In this document: piece after piece, positions 1 to 11,439 of the stretch | How positions within the stretch are numbered: the stretch's first letter is position 1 | How the letters are laid out: each line of letters opens with the position of its first letter | Assembly (NCBI GenBank): GCA_949130495.1 | Contig: OX422221.1 | Coordinates: 26,609,917 to 26,673,916, forward strand | Length of the DNA stretch: 64,000 nt | Reading direction: 5' to 3' | From: Sambucus nigra | Taxonomy: Eukaryota > Streptophyta > Magnoliopsida > Dipsacales > Adoxaceae | Program-made: the position numbers and the translations under genes | The notes under the pieces: model-generated | Told to the model about the DNA's origin: nothing | Databases searched by the model: none | Seen by the model: the letters and a program-made list of their open reading frames with translations, nothing else

Positions 1-1334
1 GTGAGAGATGGCATCGAAGCCATTACCGGATTGCAAATCGACTTGGAAAGTAGAAAAGTGAGGAATGGCATCAAGAAATTGGGAAGGGGATGATTGCACA
101 CATATTGTGTTATTTCTATTATGGATTACCTAATTTAGAGTCTTTCTATAGATAATGACCATTTTTTCCTAATATTTCTCATATGTTTCAGATATTGGTA
201 GTTTCCTATTGTTCTCTCTTTCTTAATTTCAGTGCATTGGTGTAGTAGCTACTCAATAGGATAATTCAAGCAATGGCATGAACATCATAGTAAAGGTAGG
301 CCACCACATAACAAAACTCAACACAGGGTTGCCGAAAGCACTAAATTTCTCGAGGGAGAAATATACGACTCCAATATTGGATTCTATTACATATCCAACT
401 CATAGGTAGAATTGCATCTACATATTCAATATTCTTATCTAAATTTGGTGTCTAATGTTTCATAACTCTCCAAAGTATTAGGATTCAATATTACTATGAA
501 TCAGTTTTAGGTCTGAAGGAGAATACCTCAAACCCATTTGTTGTGCTCCAAATAACTCTACACTGGTTTTTGGTTTGCTAGTGTTGTACCATGTAAATAT
601 CTAGCATTCTCGATTCTCTTTTCGACCCAAGTAAATAAGAGTGTCTTAAATACACATTACATCGTACATAAATGTGTATGTGGTACCGGATAATTGGATA
701 GGGAGAAATGCATTATCCTGGCATGTAGGTTTACTCCGGTGTCCTACTAATTAACAACATACAAGTTGACCCCAACAGGTATAAATGGGTGTTTGTTCGT
801 CAGCAGACTTGGTGACGATCCAAAATTCTCATTAGTTTGATTGACACTTTCAGCGATGATTTTTTAGATGGTGGCATTTTCTGTGATGCTTTTTATATTC
901 AGTATAAAGGTAGCATTTTTCAGTGACACATTACTAAACAGATAAAACTTGGATGTTTTGTGTGTGCGCAAACATTCAACCCTAACTTTTGAAGTAAAAG
1001 ACCCAAGTAATATTTGTCATAAAGGTAACTGCCTAAATTTTTATATTATAACTGGTATTATATGTTGTTTGTTCAGTAACTTATTTATTTGTGTGTTACC
1101 TAATTGATTTAGTTTCACCCTTATCGCACAATGTAATGACAAAGATTTCTGTCGCTCTTCATAAGTGATACAGGTGAAATATGATTTGAAGTAAGGGAAA
1201 AAATTGACACCAAGGTCATAGTGTTCTTAAACCGTTTATAGAGAACGAAAATGAACCCATTCTGAATGTTGCCACCAACCGAGGGGTACGTTTGGTTCAT
1301 GATTGGTAACTATCCCATAGTAAAATTTACCTAA

Positions 1335-1612
1335 TTATGTGTATTGCGTTTGACTCCTTGATAAATTCTTACAGGGCACATAATTTCCTTTTACGCGAAG
1401 TGGAGTGACAACTAATGGAAAATTGAACCGGTTGATGAAGCTAATGTCGTAATAATCGGTTTCACCAATGGTAAATTCCACAATAGATTCAGTTGGATGC
1501 ACTGGATGGTTACATTTCACGGACGTTCTGAAGCTACCTGCTTTGCACTTGCCATTGCCATTTTTAATAAAATTTATGCTGGTTCGGCCCCATATTTGTC
1601 CGTTCCACCATG
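1335..1612 (-). pseudogene. thaumatin-like protein (PR-5 family) exon fragment
   Basis: Minus-strand translation shows the middle of a thaumatin-like protein: the WGRT block (IWGRTSINF), the GNGKCKAG stretch, then IVEFTIGETDYYDIS and FNFPLVVTP, which match the family's conserved AEFTL...DFYDVSLVDGFNLP region. The open frame runs 1520-1335 and the similarity begins upstream near 1612. In intact members the Cys residues here form part of eight disulfides; the Cys after GRT and the one after AGS are gone (Ser-Ile and Phe instead). No signal peptide, no N-terminal exon and none of the later Cys-rich part can be seen. I read it as a dead fragment of about 90 codons, perhaps captured by the Helitron-like segment. 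Confidence 0.78.
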
Positions 1613-2020
1613 GTCATTAACTTTATGATTGCAGTTAGTTTTTAGGTGTGTTTTTATTCATTATATCAAAGAAAACATGTGTTGATAATCATTGACTAAA
1701 GTAAATTTATTTTGAAACATATGTATTATGCCTTCACTGGTGCGAAACATTTGGCAAAAACATACCGAATTGTCTAAATGGGAATCCAAATGTCTTTGTT
1801 ACAATTTATCAAATAAATATTTTGAAGTCAAATTACAAGTGAGGTTTCATGATTGAAAAGGTTTGTTTTACTCTTAAAAATAAATGTTCAAAACTTCACT
1901 GAGCTTATAGAACTATATGTTGATGGTGTCAATATTTCAGCACATGGGTATGATTAGTGTCCGCCAATTTTGTCTTCTTTATCATATACTGCCATTGAGC
2001 TTAACTGAATGATTTTTCTC

Positions 2021-2322
2021 AGTCCCTTTGGAAGATTCTCTTACCAAACTTATATATCTTTCATTTATTATTCCACTGGATGAGAACGTTTATTATTCTA
2101 TATTTCCAGAGTTCTTTGGGGGTTCTAACATCGATCCAATTACTTGGGAAGATATAAAGTGCAAAGGGGAGTCGAGGTTTGCTGCTCAGGTAAGGATTTA
2201 CGTCAGGATAGGATGCATTTAGACCAATCTTGCATTATTATGATGGTCCTAAGTTTCGTCTTGAGCTGTCAATCCCAGAGACCTTAGAATTGCTTGATCT
2301 TTGTGATTAAGCTGGTGCTTAG
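2021..2322 (+). pseudogene. DCD-domain (development and cell death) gene fragment
   Basis: The fragment encodes the most conserved half of a plant DCD domain: FGGSNIDPITWEDIKCKGES, then RFAAQVRI, then in another frame AFRPILHYYDGPKFRLELS and IPETLELLDLC. DCD proteins act in stress and cell-death responses. The frame changes between the two blocks, where about eight residues of the normal domain are missing; frame one hits TAG at 2220-2222. The second block ends at TAA (2308-2310) where the family usually has Gln, the downstream bases still encoding the expected Ala-Gly. A splice acceptor-like ttctcag lies at 2014-2020, so this is probably one exon of a spliced gene. The part before FGGSNID is too diverged to align. 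Not functional. Confidence 0.8.
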
Positions 2323-3134
2323 AATTCAGTTCCTCATATAACTGCATACTCTGCATAATCGAAGTCGCAGAACACGTATGTGTGTGGTAGGTTTTATGGC
2401 GCATTGTAAGTGGTGTTGTATTTGTAGATTTTTCCATAGAGCGCAAGCTTGGGAGGCAAGTCTGGTTTATTTGATCTTCTTGAGAAGGTAGTAGGATTGG
2501 GTTTTTTGGCTAACCAAATAAATGTAATGTGGCGTGAAATATAACCACACTCAAAGGAGGAGGCAATATAGGTAAATATTCTAACTTTGGCCGAAAGTTT
2601 GATTGGAATATTGTGTGTCACAACCAATCCTCTCCACCTATACATCAACAATAAGTTACCCGCTTACTGTTGTTTTTGGTGATTCATTGTATTAGGTAAT
2701 TTGAATTCTATTAATATTGTGTGGAAGTTGTTGAGAAAATAAATATGTATTGATTTATGCATGTCACAATTTATCCACATGTGTAGTGTGTATATATTAG
2801 TTGTTGTATAGACTGAATATTTGGCTTTAAAGCGCATAAATACGTTATTCAAGAAGAAAACTTGCGCTCTTAGGTTGAATTCGAGTATTATGATGGATTT
2901 AGTGTCACGGTGAATGTCAAATTTCTTTATCAATGGTTCATGTCCAAAACTATGAAAACCTTTTTCTCTTAACATAACATCGTTTTGTCCAAATTTTTAA
3001 ACAAAGGAAAATTTGCCTAGATTTTTAGAGATCGCCTTTTTTTTTTAAATTAAAATTTATTTTGTTGGGGAACGTAATTTTTGTCATTTTGCAATTACGT
3101 ACTTTGAAAATTTTTGTCATTTTGCGATTATCAG

Positions 3135-3163
3135 CGTGCGTTCAGGCATGGGCATACCCTAGT
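3135..3163 (+). other. Helitron-like 3' terminus
   Basis: CGTGC (3135-3139) can pair with GCATG (3146-3150) with one G-T wobble. The hairpin is followed by GGCATACC and CTAG (3159-3162), then T at 3163. Plant Helitrons end in a hairpin of this GTGC/GCAC type, about ten bases, and CTRR before the target T. The stem is short and decayed. Confidence 0.5.
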
Positions 3164-3175
3164 GTATATATATAC

Positions 3176-4917
3176 TGTAACGACACCCGTATATATAATA
3201 TATACCACTTCTCAGTATGCCCTGGCTATAATTGACAAACTCTTATAGCGATAGTCAAACTATCCCGAATGTTCCCATTCATAATAGTATATAAGTATTT
3301 ACACACTTAAACTACTAAACCTATAAGCATTCTTTTACTTAAGATTTATTTACCTTAATCAATTTTAAGGATTATATATTATCCCGAATATACCAATTCG
3401 TAATACTTAAATAAGTGTAAAAGCTACTTATCTTAATTCCATAGGTATCGCATCACCTATAATAATAGTCGTCAATAGACGTACTAGATAACCGCTCAAT
3501 CCTCTTTAGCCCATTTCCTAAATTCCATCCTACTCGCATCCTAGGATTTAATCAATTGCAATTGGACCATATTTATTCTAACCTCATAAATCTATCTATA
3601 CACACCTGCCGAATACCTCTCTTGAATGTTACAGATACTAACCATTCCTTAGGTCCACACCCCGGATTGTACCCTTATTAATCCAAAGTTCTCTCTTTCA
3701 TACCAAGGTTTACTCACCCTTAATTTCATTATCTGGGAGTCCTAATATCATGTCTAAAATCCCCTACAATAATCCCCAATTTCTAATTTAATTTCCCCTA
3801 TACTTAAGGAAGAAATCTTTTAAAAATCTGATAGGGCTGAATCGATTCGCCTCTTTCTGTATCTATTCGCCCTTACCGAATCAAATTTCCCTTTCCTAAT
3901 TGATTTGAAAATGTTCCACTTTATTACTTTTTAAGATCGAATCGATTCGGCTTGTCTGAATCGATTCGCCTTACGAAAATCTGAAATCTGCTACGGGTTA
4001 TCATCTTCTCCAAAACCCAAAAATTATTCCAACCTCCATTTTCGTGGTATAATCATACTAATACTGATTTATAACTAACACATCAATTAATTTATGGGAT
4101 AGAACAATTTCTTTTGGATTTAAACCCTAAAATCATTTAAACTCTCATTTATCATTTATTCCCATTTCTAACCAAATATACACACCATTAACATGGGTTT
4201 AATACTAGAATTCATAAAGTGTTATCAACACATCAAGTTGTGAACTCGAAATCCAATTTCCCAAATTTATTTCAAGGGTTTTAACCCAAAAATCATATAG
4301 TTTACCAACTATAATATGAGACACACACACTCAATTGAATCAAGCAAGTAAACACTTGCCTTATGGATAAAATCCGACAACCTCGAGTCGAATCCCCTTT
4401 CTCTTTCTCTTTTATTTCTTCCTTTATTTCCTTCTTCTTTGCTCTCTTTTTTTCCCTCTCTTTCTCTCTCTCGTGCCTTATAAGAGAGAAATAAGGGTTA
4501 TCCCTTATAAAACCCAATTTTGACTCGTTCACTCAATTACGAGTCCCTATTAGTCTAAAAGTCCCCGGAGCCCAAACGCTACCCCAGGGTACTCTATTCT
4601 GACTATCTTGGCCATTTCAAAACCAATCGTGCACTCTAAATCTCCATTCGAGTCACTTAACTAAAATTCACTAGTCGGACCCGACGCTTCTCAACACACG
4701 TTTTCTACAACGTATACTATCACTCGTCACTTAACCCAACTGCGATATGATATAAAAATATTTTGACTAATTTACTTAATCCCAAAAGTAGATGTAACAC
4801 ATTGGAATAATCTAACACTTAAGAAATCCCAAAACTACTATTCACCAAAATTCCTCTAATTAATAAATTACTCCCATTTATGTAATTTAAATATTTATAA
4901 AAGTATGGGGTATTACA
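3176..4917 (-). mobile_element. solo LTR, chromovirus (Tekay/Del-like) type
   Basis: The segment starts TGTAACGACACCCG and ends GGGGTATTACA; read on the minus strand it begins TGTAATACCCCATACT, close to the LTR start of the LARD at 40863, and its interior resembles the LTR parts at 21700-23325 and 51400-53051 (same order of tracts, including the ATCGATTCG boxes near 3840 and 3950). No primer binding site or internal region adjoins either end, so it is a solo LTR of about 1.74 kb. The flanks TATAC (left) and TCAAT (right) do not match, so either an end is lost or inter-element recombination joined it to the Tat LTR on the right. Confidence 0.6.
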
Positions 4918-6733
4918 TCAATATCGAAAACTCCTGTACTAAATGAGTCTTTACAACATAAATTCTCTGAGAATGCAATAAGTAGAAGGAATCTCATAGT
5001 TGAGTTGATTGGAGGGAGAAGGAATAAGCACCTTTAGTGCAATAAAGGCAAGGCAATAAACTTAACACAATAAATGCTCAATAATAATATTAATGGGGTA
5101 AAGGAAGGCAGTCACACAATCAATGTTCTCATGAAAACTCTCTTGTTTAGGGAGATTATTGCAACGATTCTAGGTTAGAATTTTAATCCTAGAAAAGATA
5201 TAACTTTGGAATATATATATGGGACAAGGGTCCTTGCATTAAATCCATCTGAGCACATTTAATGCCAACAATGCCTTTTAATAAATTTCAAAGATGTTGC
5301 ATTAATTGCACAAGATACAATGTTTTGGCAGGAACACTATTTAGGCTCTCAGAGTTGTGGTGGCACTAATTGAAATATGATGTGTCATGCATAAAATTAC
5401 CAAACTAGGAATAATTTCACCGGAGTTTTATTTTAATCGAGTTCCTAAATGTCAGACGCTATGACATCAAGCAGTTAGTAAATAGTAAACTGTAAAAGGC
5501 GTGTTGTCACATCACCTAGAAATGTGGTTGTTCGAAGTAAGGTTGTTTGGGTAAATACTTCTCGAGAAATACATGAAATTTATGTGATGGACGAAGATTA
5601 AGTTTTGGGGCCACTGTTAGGATTGAGGTCCCTCGAGGAGGTTTCCCAATAAATGGTATCTCAAGCATATGCTTATACAAACCAAAGGTTTTTCCTAAGC
5701 AATCTAAATGGGTTGGTATTTCTAACGTTTCTTTCTCCCAATTCTCCAAACCAAATCCCTATGAGATACCCAAGGTAATATTGCTCGATATAGCATGTGA
5801 GATCTCCTATGCCCAACCAGACATGGTCCCTCGAGGGTACCAATCAACCACACAAACAGTACAAAGTAAACTTAATATTTACAAGAAAAACTAAATACTA
5901 GAACATCATTATCCTTATTACAAAGTGTGCTTTCTATATTCATCCAATAGACTGAGTATTTGTAGGAAGTCCATCGAGCTCTCAGTCCTCTACGAGTAAC
6001 CATCTCTGCTCTCTCATTTTTACAGTGTTTATTTTGCTAATCATCTTTGAGATTGGGCCCCCTCTACATTTGCCCTTCGTAGAGATATTTATTTGCTTGT
6101 GAAGAAATATCTCTACGAAATATCCTCTCTCCGAGAAGCTCGTATGAAGATGTTATTTTGAACAAGTAGGCAACGGACATATAAAGGCAATACTTTATTT
6201 GCTATGCGAGGGACTTTAAAATTCTCGGAACTCGAATGACCTTGTCTTTAAATAACTATTTAAATTTTGGTCTTAAAGTTTTACTGTGTTACGTCTTGGG
6301 TGCATAAATTGTTTACTTGGGGAATTACAAAGTTTTTTTTTTCAAATATTTCCCTTTAAAACCATATTACTTACTCATGTGTATGAGAGATCAATCCAAG
6401 CATATTTTGAATTTCTCAATCTTTTATCATCATTGTTACGTCACTTGCTTTAAATTCAATTGGCATACATCCCAACTGTACACATGGTGGGCTAAGGTCA
6501 GAACGTGCATTCCACTTGAGTAACCAGAGGCGTCGGCAAACCTACCGTGGTCATTACCCTTCTCTCTATGCCCGCGTGCGTCCTTAAGGGGCTTATTTTA
6601 TTATCAAATCTTTCCCCTGATAAAAGAATGTTTCTTCCACCGCTAAACTTTTTTACCTTAACGATTTTGAGCAAAATTGTTTTCTTTAAGCATAGAGAAA
6701 GAGAAAATAGTGTTTTATAAGATAGGCATTCCA
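4918..6733 (-). repeat. 3' LTR of the Tat element (truncated)
   Basis: It aligns with 60610 to about 62340: for example the blocks at 4971-5070 and 60640-60730, and the Gly-Lys-Thr-Phe-Gly-Leu-Tyr-Lys-encoding block at 5670-5690 and 61340-61360 on the minus strand. The low end stops abruptly at the solo LTR; the matching copy continues another 125 bp to TGTAAGATG at 60486. For the high end I chose 6733, because ATTCCA there is followed by a pyrimidine-rich run (6734-6752) that would be the polypurine tract on the minus strand. Similarity between the two copies continues past this point into the PMD gene, so the boundary is open. Confidence 0.65.
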
Positions 6734-7030
6734 AGTTCCCCTTCTTTCACCCATTTCTTTTATTTCCTATCAATGGCCCTTGTTGTCAAGAGAACTCCCT
6801 CTGTTAGGGAAGCATCTTCTAAAATCGTCAATCATCAAATCCAATGGTGAAAGTTCCATTGTGCCCCTTATTTTAAGTGTGAAGATTAGTTTTGGGTGGT
6901 GACAAATCTGTTTCCAGGTTTCCTCACCTCCAAGGAAGAAAACGTTAATCCTCTTGTGGGTGAGGTTGACGTTATTGAGAACTGGGCATACATACTTGGT
7001 TCCACCATCACCAGATTTAGGATTAGGGGA

Positions 7031-7045
7031 GGGGGGGGGGGGGGG
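7031..7045 (+). repeat. homopolymer G15 within the PMD gene
   Basis: Fifteen G in a row after AGGGGA. The second PMD copy has only five G at the same place (about 62636), so the run grew by slippage and is not coding. Confidence 0.85.
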
Positions 7046-9714
7046 ATTACCCTTATTCAAATATTAAGTTTGAGTTTGATGGCGGCTCATGTGAAGGTTT
7101 AACAGCATGGACGAAGTATATTCATGCTAAGTATGCTAAACAACTGTCCATGGTTGGTCTGTCCTCCACAATATCATTTGGCGATCTTACCTTGGCCAAA
7201 AACAACAGTTCCTTGAGGACATTGGTCTCTCATTGGAGCCACAAAACTCACACATTCACTGCTAGCTGAGGGGAATTCGCAGTCACCTTGGATAATGTGT
7301 GTGATATCCTAGGTCTTAAAGCTACTAGATTAAATGCATTCTTTGAAGAAGCTATTTCGGGAGATGTATGAAAACGTATATCAAGTGTACATTTTTGTAG
7401 ATCTTCAGGTATTTTATTACATGTAGGATAAATCCATCATCCAAGCTCGAGAGGCTACCAAGAATGACCCCAAGGGTAAGCATGTGTTTTTTATGCCCCC
7501 CACTGGAGAGGGTTTTGAGAGTAGTGTTGAACTTTTAGGCTACATTTGGGTTATTTTGTCAAGGCTCTACCTACTCAAAAATCCCCATGATTGTCCAGGG
7601 TGGGACTTCATCAATCTTCTCGTTCGATTAGCTTTTAGAGTGAAATTTACCTTAGCTTCCATCACACTTGGATCTCTATATATTTGTCTTGATAGGGTAC
7701 AAAGTGATTCGGCTAGGTCCATCAGTAGGTTTGATGTATCTAACTATGCCAATCATGTCCTCTTAACTACTTTCATCTATGCCAGGTTCTCAACTTATGC
7801 CCCTACTGACTTTCTCCCTAAAAAACATGATATCAAGGTTCCTCGCACCCTTGCCTAGAATCATAAATAAGCTAGGTTGTCTTTCCATTCTTTTATTGAT
7901 GATGTAAAATGCTTTAAATTTTATTCCTTACTAGGTCGTTGACCAATTTTTCACAACTAATTTTTTTATTAGGCTTTTCGTTCTATTACACCGATCGAGG
8001 AGTCTTAGGCTTTCAATTTTCCATCTACCACTGTTCCTTTACTTTTTACTCCTTCTTACCTCCCTTCCTATACTGAATGGGCCAACTTTTTCACATCTGA
8101 CTCACCTCATCGTGTGGCCATATAGTTTGTCTTTGACCAGTTGGTGCCTCTTTTGAACCATAACACAATTCAGAAGCCCACAAATGTTTCCATGGCTTAT
8201 GGGTATTTCCTTACAAAACCGGTTGCCACTTTATTCGGCTGAATCCAAGGGTAGATGATCATTCCTGCCAAATGTTCTCGAGGCAATAGGTCTCCCGATT
8301 ACCTCTGTGTGTTTTGACCAAACCATCTCAGACAGTTCCAAAAAAGTTGTAGAAGGAGACCCCATCTACCCAACAATTGAGAGATTTCCTCCAATATAGT
8401 TGGGATTAAGAACTTATTCTGCTAATGAATCCCAGTTTCCTTTAAGTGTGACCAATGAAAACTTGCCCACTAAGCTACCTCCCTAGGATCAATTAGTGAT
8501 GCCATTTTAAAAACGAAAAAAGGGACCTCCACTTCTTAACTTGCCGAGGAGACTAAAGATCTGCCTGCTCGAGCTACTGTTGGAGAGGAGACACCCCTTT
8601 TTGCCTATAGTGTTTTAGTTTCCAATGCCAAAAATAAGACCCCTTCCAAGAAAAGGAAAGTTGTTATCCCAATATCTCTATAAGCATCCCCCTCTAATTT
8701 CTAAACTGACTCTTGGCTAGTTAGTCAATGCTCTAACATACTTGAGAGACTATTGAGGCAATGGGATTAAGGTTCCTCGGCTTCCAGAGAATCTTTGGCC
8801 CAACAAATGGAGATAAAGGATAATTCTTTTACTCACCATATTAGTGTGAGAGGAAAAAATAGAACTTGGTCCAATACAAGGATTGCTCAAGCTACTGAGG
8901 AGCAGGAGGAGGACGAAAATGAGTTGGAGAAGGTTGATGAAGTGGATGAGGAGGAATAAGAGAAAGATGAGGTCCAGTTGGTCCGCCCTTCTAGGAGACT
9001 ACGTCGAATGTATTTGATCGAGAAGCCAGCTTCCCCTCAATTGGATATACCATATTGGATGATTTTTCTTTTGGGGGTGATCAACACGAGGAACAAGGGA
9101 TGCCAAGCGCCCAACATCATTCCTCCCTACAAATGCAGCAACACTCCTTCCATCAAACCCAATAACATTGTCCTCTCAAAAGTCCACAACATTCCTCTCA
9201 CCAAACTCCACATGATCTCCATTCATCATCCTCACCCCCAGAGGAGCATGTTCCCCTAGTTTTGGGACCAAATCCCTCCTTACCTACCTTTTTATGAGGA
9301 GATACCAACTGGTGAAGCAAGACAAACTCTAATTATTAAGCCAATCTCTGCGGCGAGTAATTACTCATAATTGGCGAACTCTTTTGTTCCTTTACTCTAT
9401 TGTTTTGCATGAACTGAATTTTTTATTTTTCTTCTTTGTGCTAGCAGGTTGTTACTATCGAGAAGGTTCCCATCAACACTTGTAGGGCCCTTATGGTGAT
9501 TCCCCCTAAGCCCACCATTAATGAGCAGTTCTTGGTGGGGTTATTTGGCCCTATTATTTTATAAGGTATGACAACTTCCCTAGAGGATGAGGTTGGTAAT
9601 CAAACTGAGGTTGAAGTAGCAGCTGAGAAGGCAAGTACTGTTGGAGTTTCTCCTGAAGAGGTATGCCTTTGGCTGTATGTTTTTTGTATGTAACTTTTTG
9701 TTGCGTCAATATCC

Positions 9715-10213
9715 AATTTACCTAGTCAAGCAACCATTTAGGCCCTTTAGCTAGATTGGAGATTTTTTAAATGACCATAATATACCTTTGCAAGTAACCA
9801 TAAAGGTCCTTTGGGCACACTAGGGCTTGAGGAATGCCGAATTTACCAAGTCAAGCAACCATTTAGGTCCATTAGGTAAGCTGGGACTCTTTTAAGTGAC
9901 CATAGTGTACCTTTACAAGTAACCAAAAAGGTCATATGGGCACACTAAGGCTTGAATAATGCCTAATTTACCTAGTAAAGAAACCATTTAGGTCCTTTAT
10001 GTAAGTTGAGACTTTTTTAAGCGACCATAGTGTACCTTTACAAGTAACCATAAAGGTCCTATAGGCATGCTAAGGCTTAAGGAATGCCCAATTTACCTAG
10101 TCGAGCAACCATTTAGGTCATTTAGGTAAGTTGGGACTTTTTTAAGCGACCATAGTGTACCTTTGTAAGTAACCATAAAGGTATTATGGGCACACTGGGG
10201 ATTGAGAAATGCC
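9715..10213 (+). repeat. minisatellite, four copies of a 125 bp unit
   Basis: Units start at 9715, 9840, 9965 and 10090, each at AATTTACC(T/A)AGT, so the period is 125 bp throughout. Each unit contains AACCATTTAGG, GACCATA(G/A)T(G/A)TACCTTT, AAGTAACCA(T/A)AAAGG and a GCACAC/GCATGC block near its end. The units differ by a few substitutions. The array sits between a donor-like GAG|GTATGC (9658) and an acceptor-like TTTCAAG (10260) and is probably intronic in the PMD gene. Confidence 0.9.
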
Positions 10214-11439
10214 TGTTATTTGCCTTTCTCTAACATCCATTTCCTTATCTCTTCTTTCAAGTTGAAGTAGATCGGTCATCCATCCATTGTGGAGGAGCCT
10301 ACTGCCATTGTTCAATAAGTGCCTCGAGAGGCTACCTCCAAGGGAGTTATAAAAGGTGATGCAATAGTTGGTGGTCTTATGGAACACGATGCTTTGTCCC
10401 TTGTTAATCAAATTATTGAAGAGGTTGTGAAAGATACATTTTCCATTTTTTAAGAGGGGAACAAAGCCTCTCACATTATTTTTCCTTCTGCGAGTGATAG
10501 TTCATTTATCATACATGCTTCTGAGGTTTCTCCTGCTGAAGTTGTGAAGGAGACTTTGGTAGGTTTACACCATATTCTAATGATGCCATATTGGGAGTTA
10601 ATCGAATGCTTGCTAGATTGTCACCCTTCTACCTTTACCCCTCGTTGTTTACTAGTGTTGGCTATTATGATGGCTTGCAAGTTTCTTAGATTTGCTACCG
10701 TTTTAAGTGATGTTCTACAAACCACTTTGTAATCTTGAAGTTCGTCTAAGATCAAAGAATTGTTGGGGTAGATTAATGTTCTTGTTTATGACAGGTTTGC
10801 TATGAAGTTGTTGACTGTCTTGCTCAAGTATTTTAAGAAGGCTGACCTGCCTGCATTTTACTCCAAGCATCAAGATTCCAAGCACTCTTAAGTTGGGATT
10901 GCTGAAGAAATGGCAAGTCTAAGCCCTGAGATTGTTAAAGCTGAGGGGTGATGGCTTCTATCCGAGAGTCCTTGGCAACGTATGAAGCAAAGTTAGATCA
11001 ATTACACCAAAAGATGACCCGTCATCAGACAGATATGGCAGAATTGACAAATGAGCAACCATAATCATAGATTGTTAGACTCTTACAACTTATTTTTGTT
11101 ATAGACGACCCAAGTGATTACTAGAATTTTATTATTATTTATCTTTAGTTCATTGTCCTCCTTTTTAGATGTACCCGAGGAAGTATCTCCTCTATTTTTA
11201 ATGCTAATGTGTGAACTAAGAATCCATACAACGAAGGTTTTTCCTATATTTTCTTTGTACTCCACTTATCTTTGTGCCATAAGAAAAAATACATCACATT
11301 GCTTTATTTTATCACCCAACATCCTCATATTATATAAATGGAAATTTCATGTGTTTTTTCTAAGTTGTGAGAAAAGTCTCTCTATTAGCTTCAAGATTTT
11401 TCATAATACATAAGAGTAATATAACAAGATGCCTAAGAA

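Larger units (their letters stand above)
1..3162 (+). mobile_element. Helitron-like segment carrying gene fragments (5' end outside window)
   Basis: The stretch has no open gene of its own but holds two decayed gene pieces in opposite orientation: a thaumatin-like exon on the minus strand and a DCD exon on the plus strand. It ends in a sequence like a plant Helitron 3' terminus: a short hairpin, a few bases, then CTAG followed by a target T. Helitrons are known to pick up gene fragments from unrelated loci, which would explain the pairing. No RepHel helicase is visible and the 5' TC end is not in the window, so this would be a non-autonomous copy. Alternative: unrelated gene relics that happen to lie beside a Helitron end. 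The remaining sequence (1-1330, 1640-2020, 2320-3060) shows nothing I can name. Confidence 0.45.
6773..11060 (+). pseudogene. antisense plant mobile domain (PMD) gene of the Tat element
   Basis: This gene runs opposite to gag-pol. ATG at 6773 opens an N-terminal exon interrupted by TGA where the second copy at 62392 has Trp. Further on (7160-7400) come HWSHKTHTFTAS and GEFAVTLDNVCDILGL, then an open stretch 7484-7858 with LAFRVKFTLASITLGSLYIC and SISRFDVSNYANHVLLTTFI, the conserved PMD core (ALAPLYLGSLY, GRYDVVTY, FLQLFLWERF in the family). RVAI*FVFDQLVPLL near 8110 fits the end of the domain. Then an acidic run (about 8900-8960) next to RPSRRLRR, suggestive of a nuclear protein. Candidate introns end near 9447 (gcag) and 10260. 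A short Gln/Lys-rich coiled stretch lies at 10950-11060. PMD proteins are linked to silencing and transposons; antisense PMD genes are known from some Ty3/gypsy elements. Many stops make this copy dead. Confidence 0.72.

Noticed and set aside
9715..10213. CRISPR array
   Set aside because: Units are 125 bp and repeated in full with no unique spacers, and the context is a plant retroelement.
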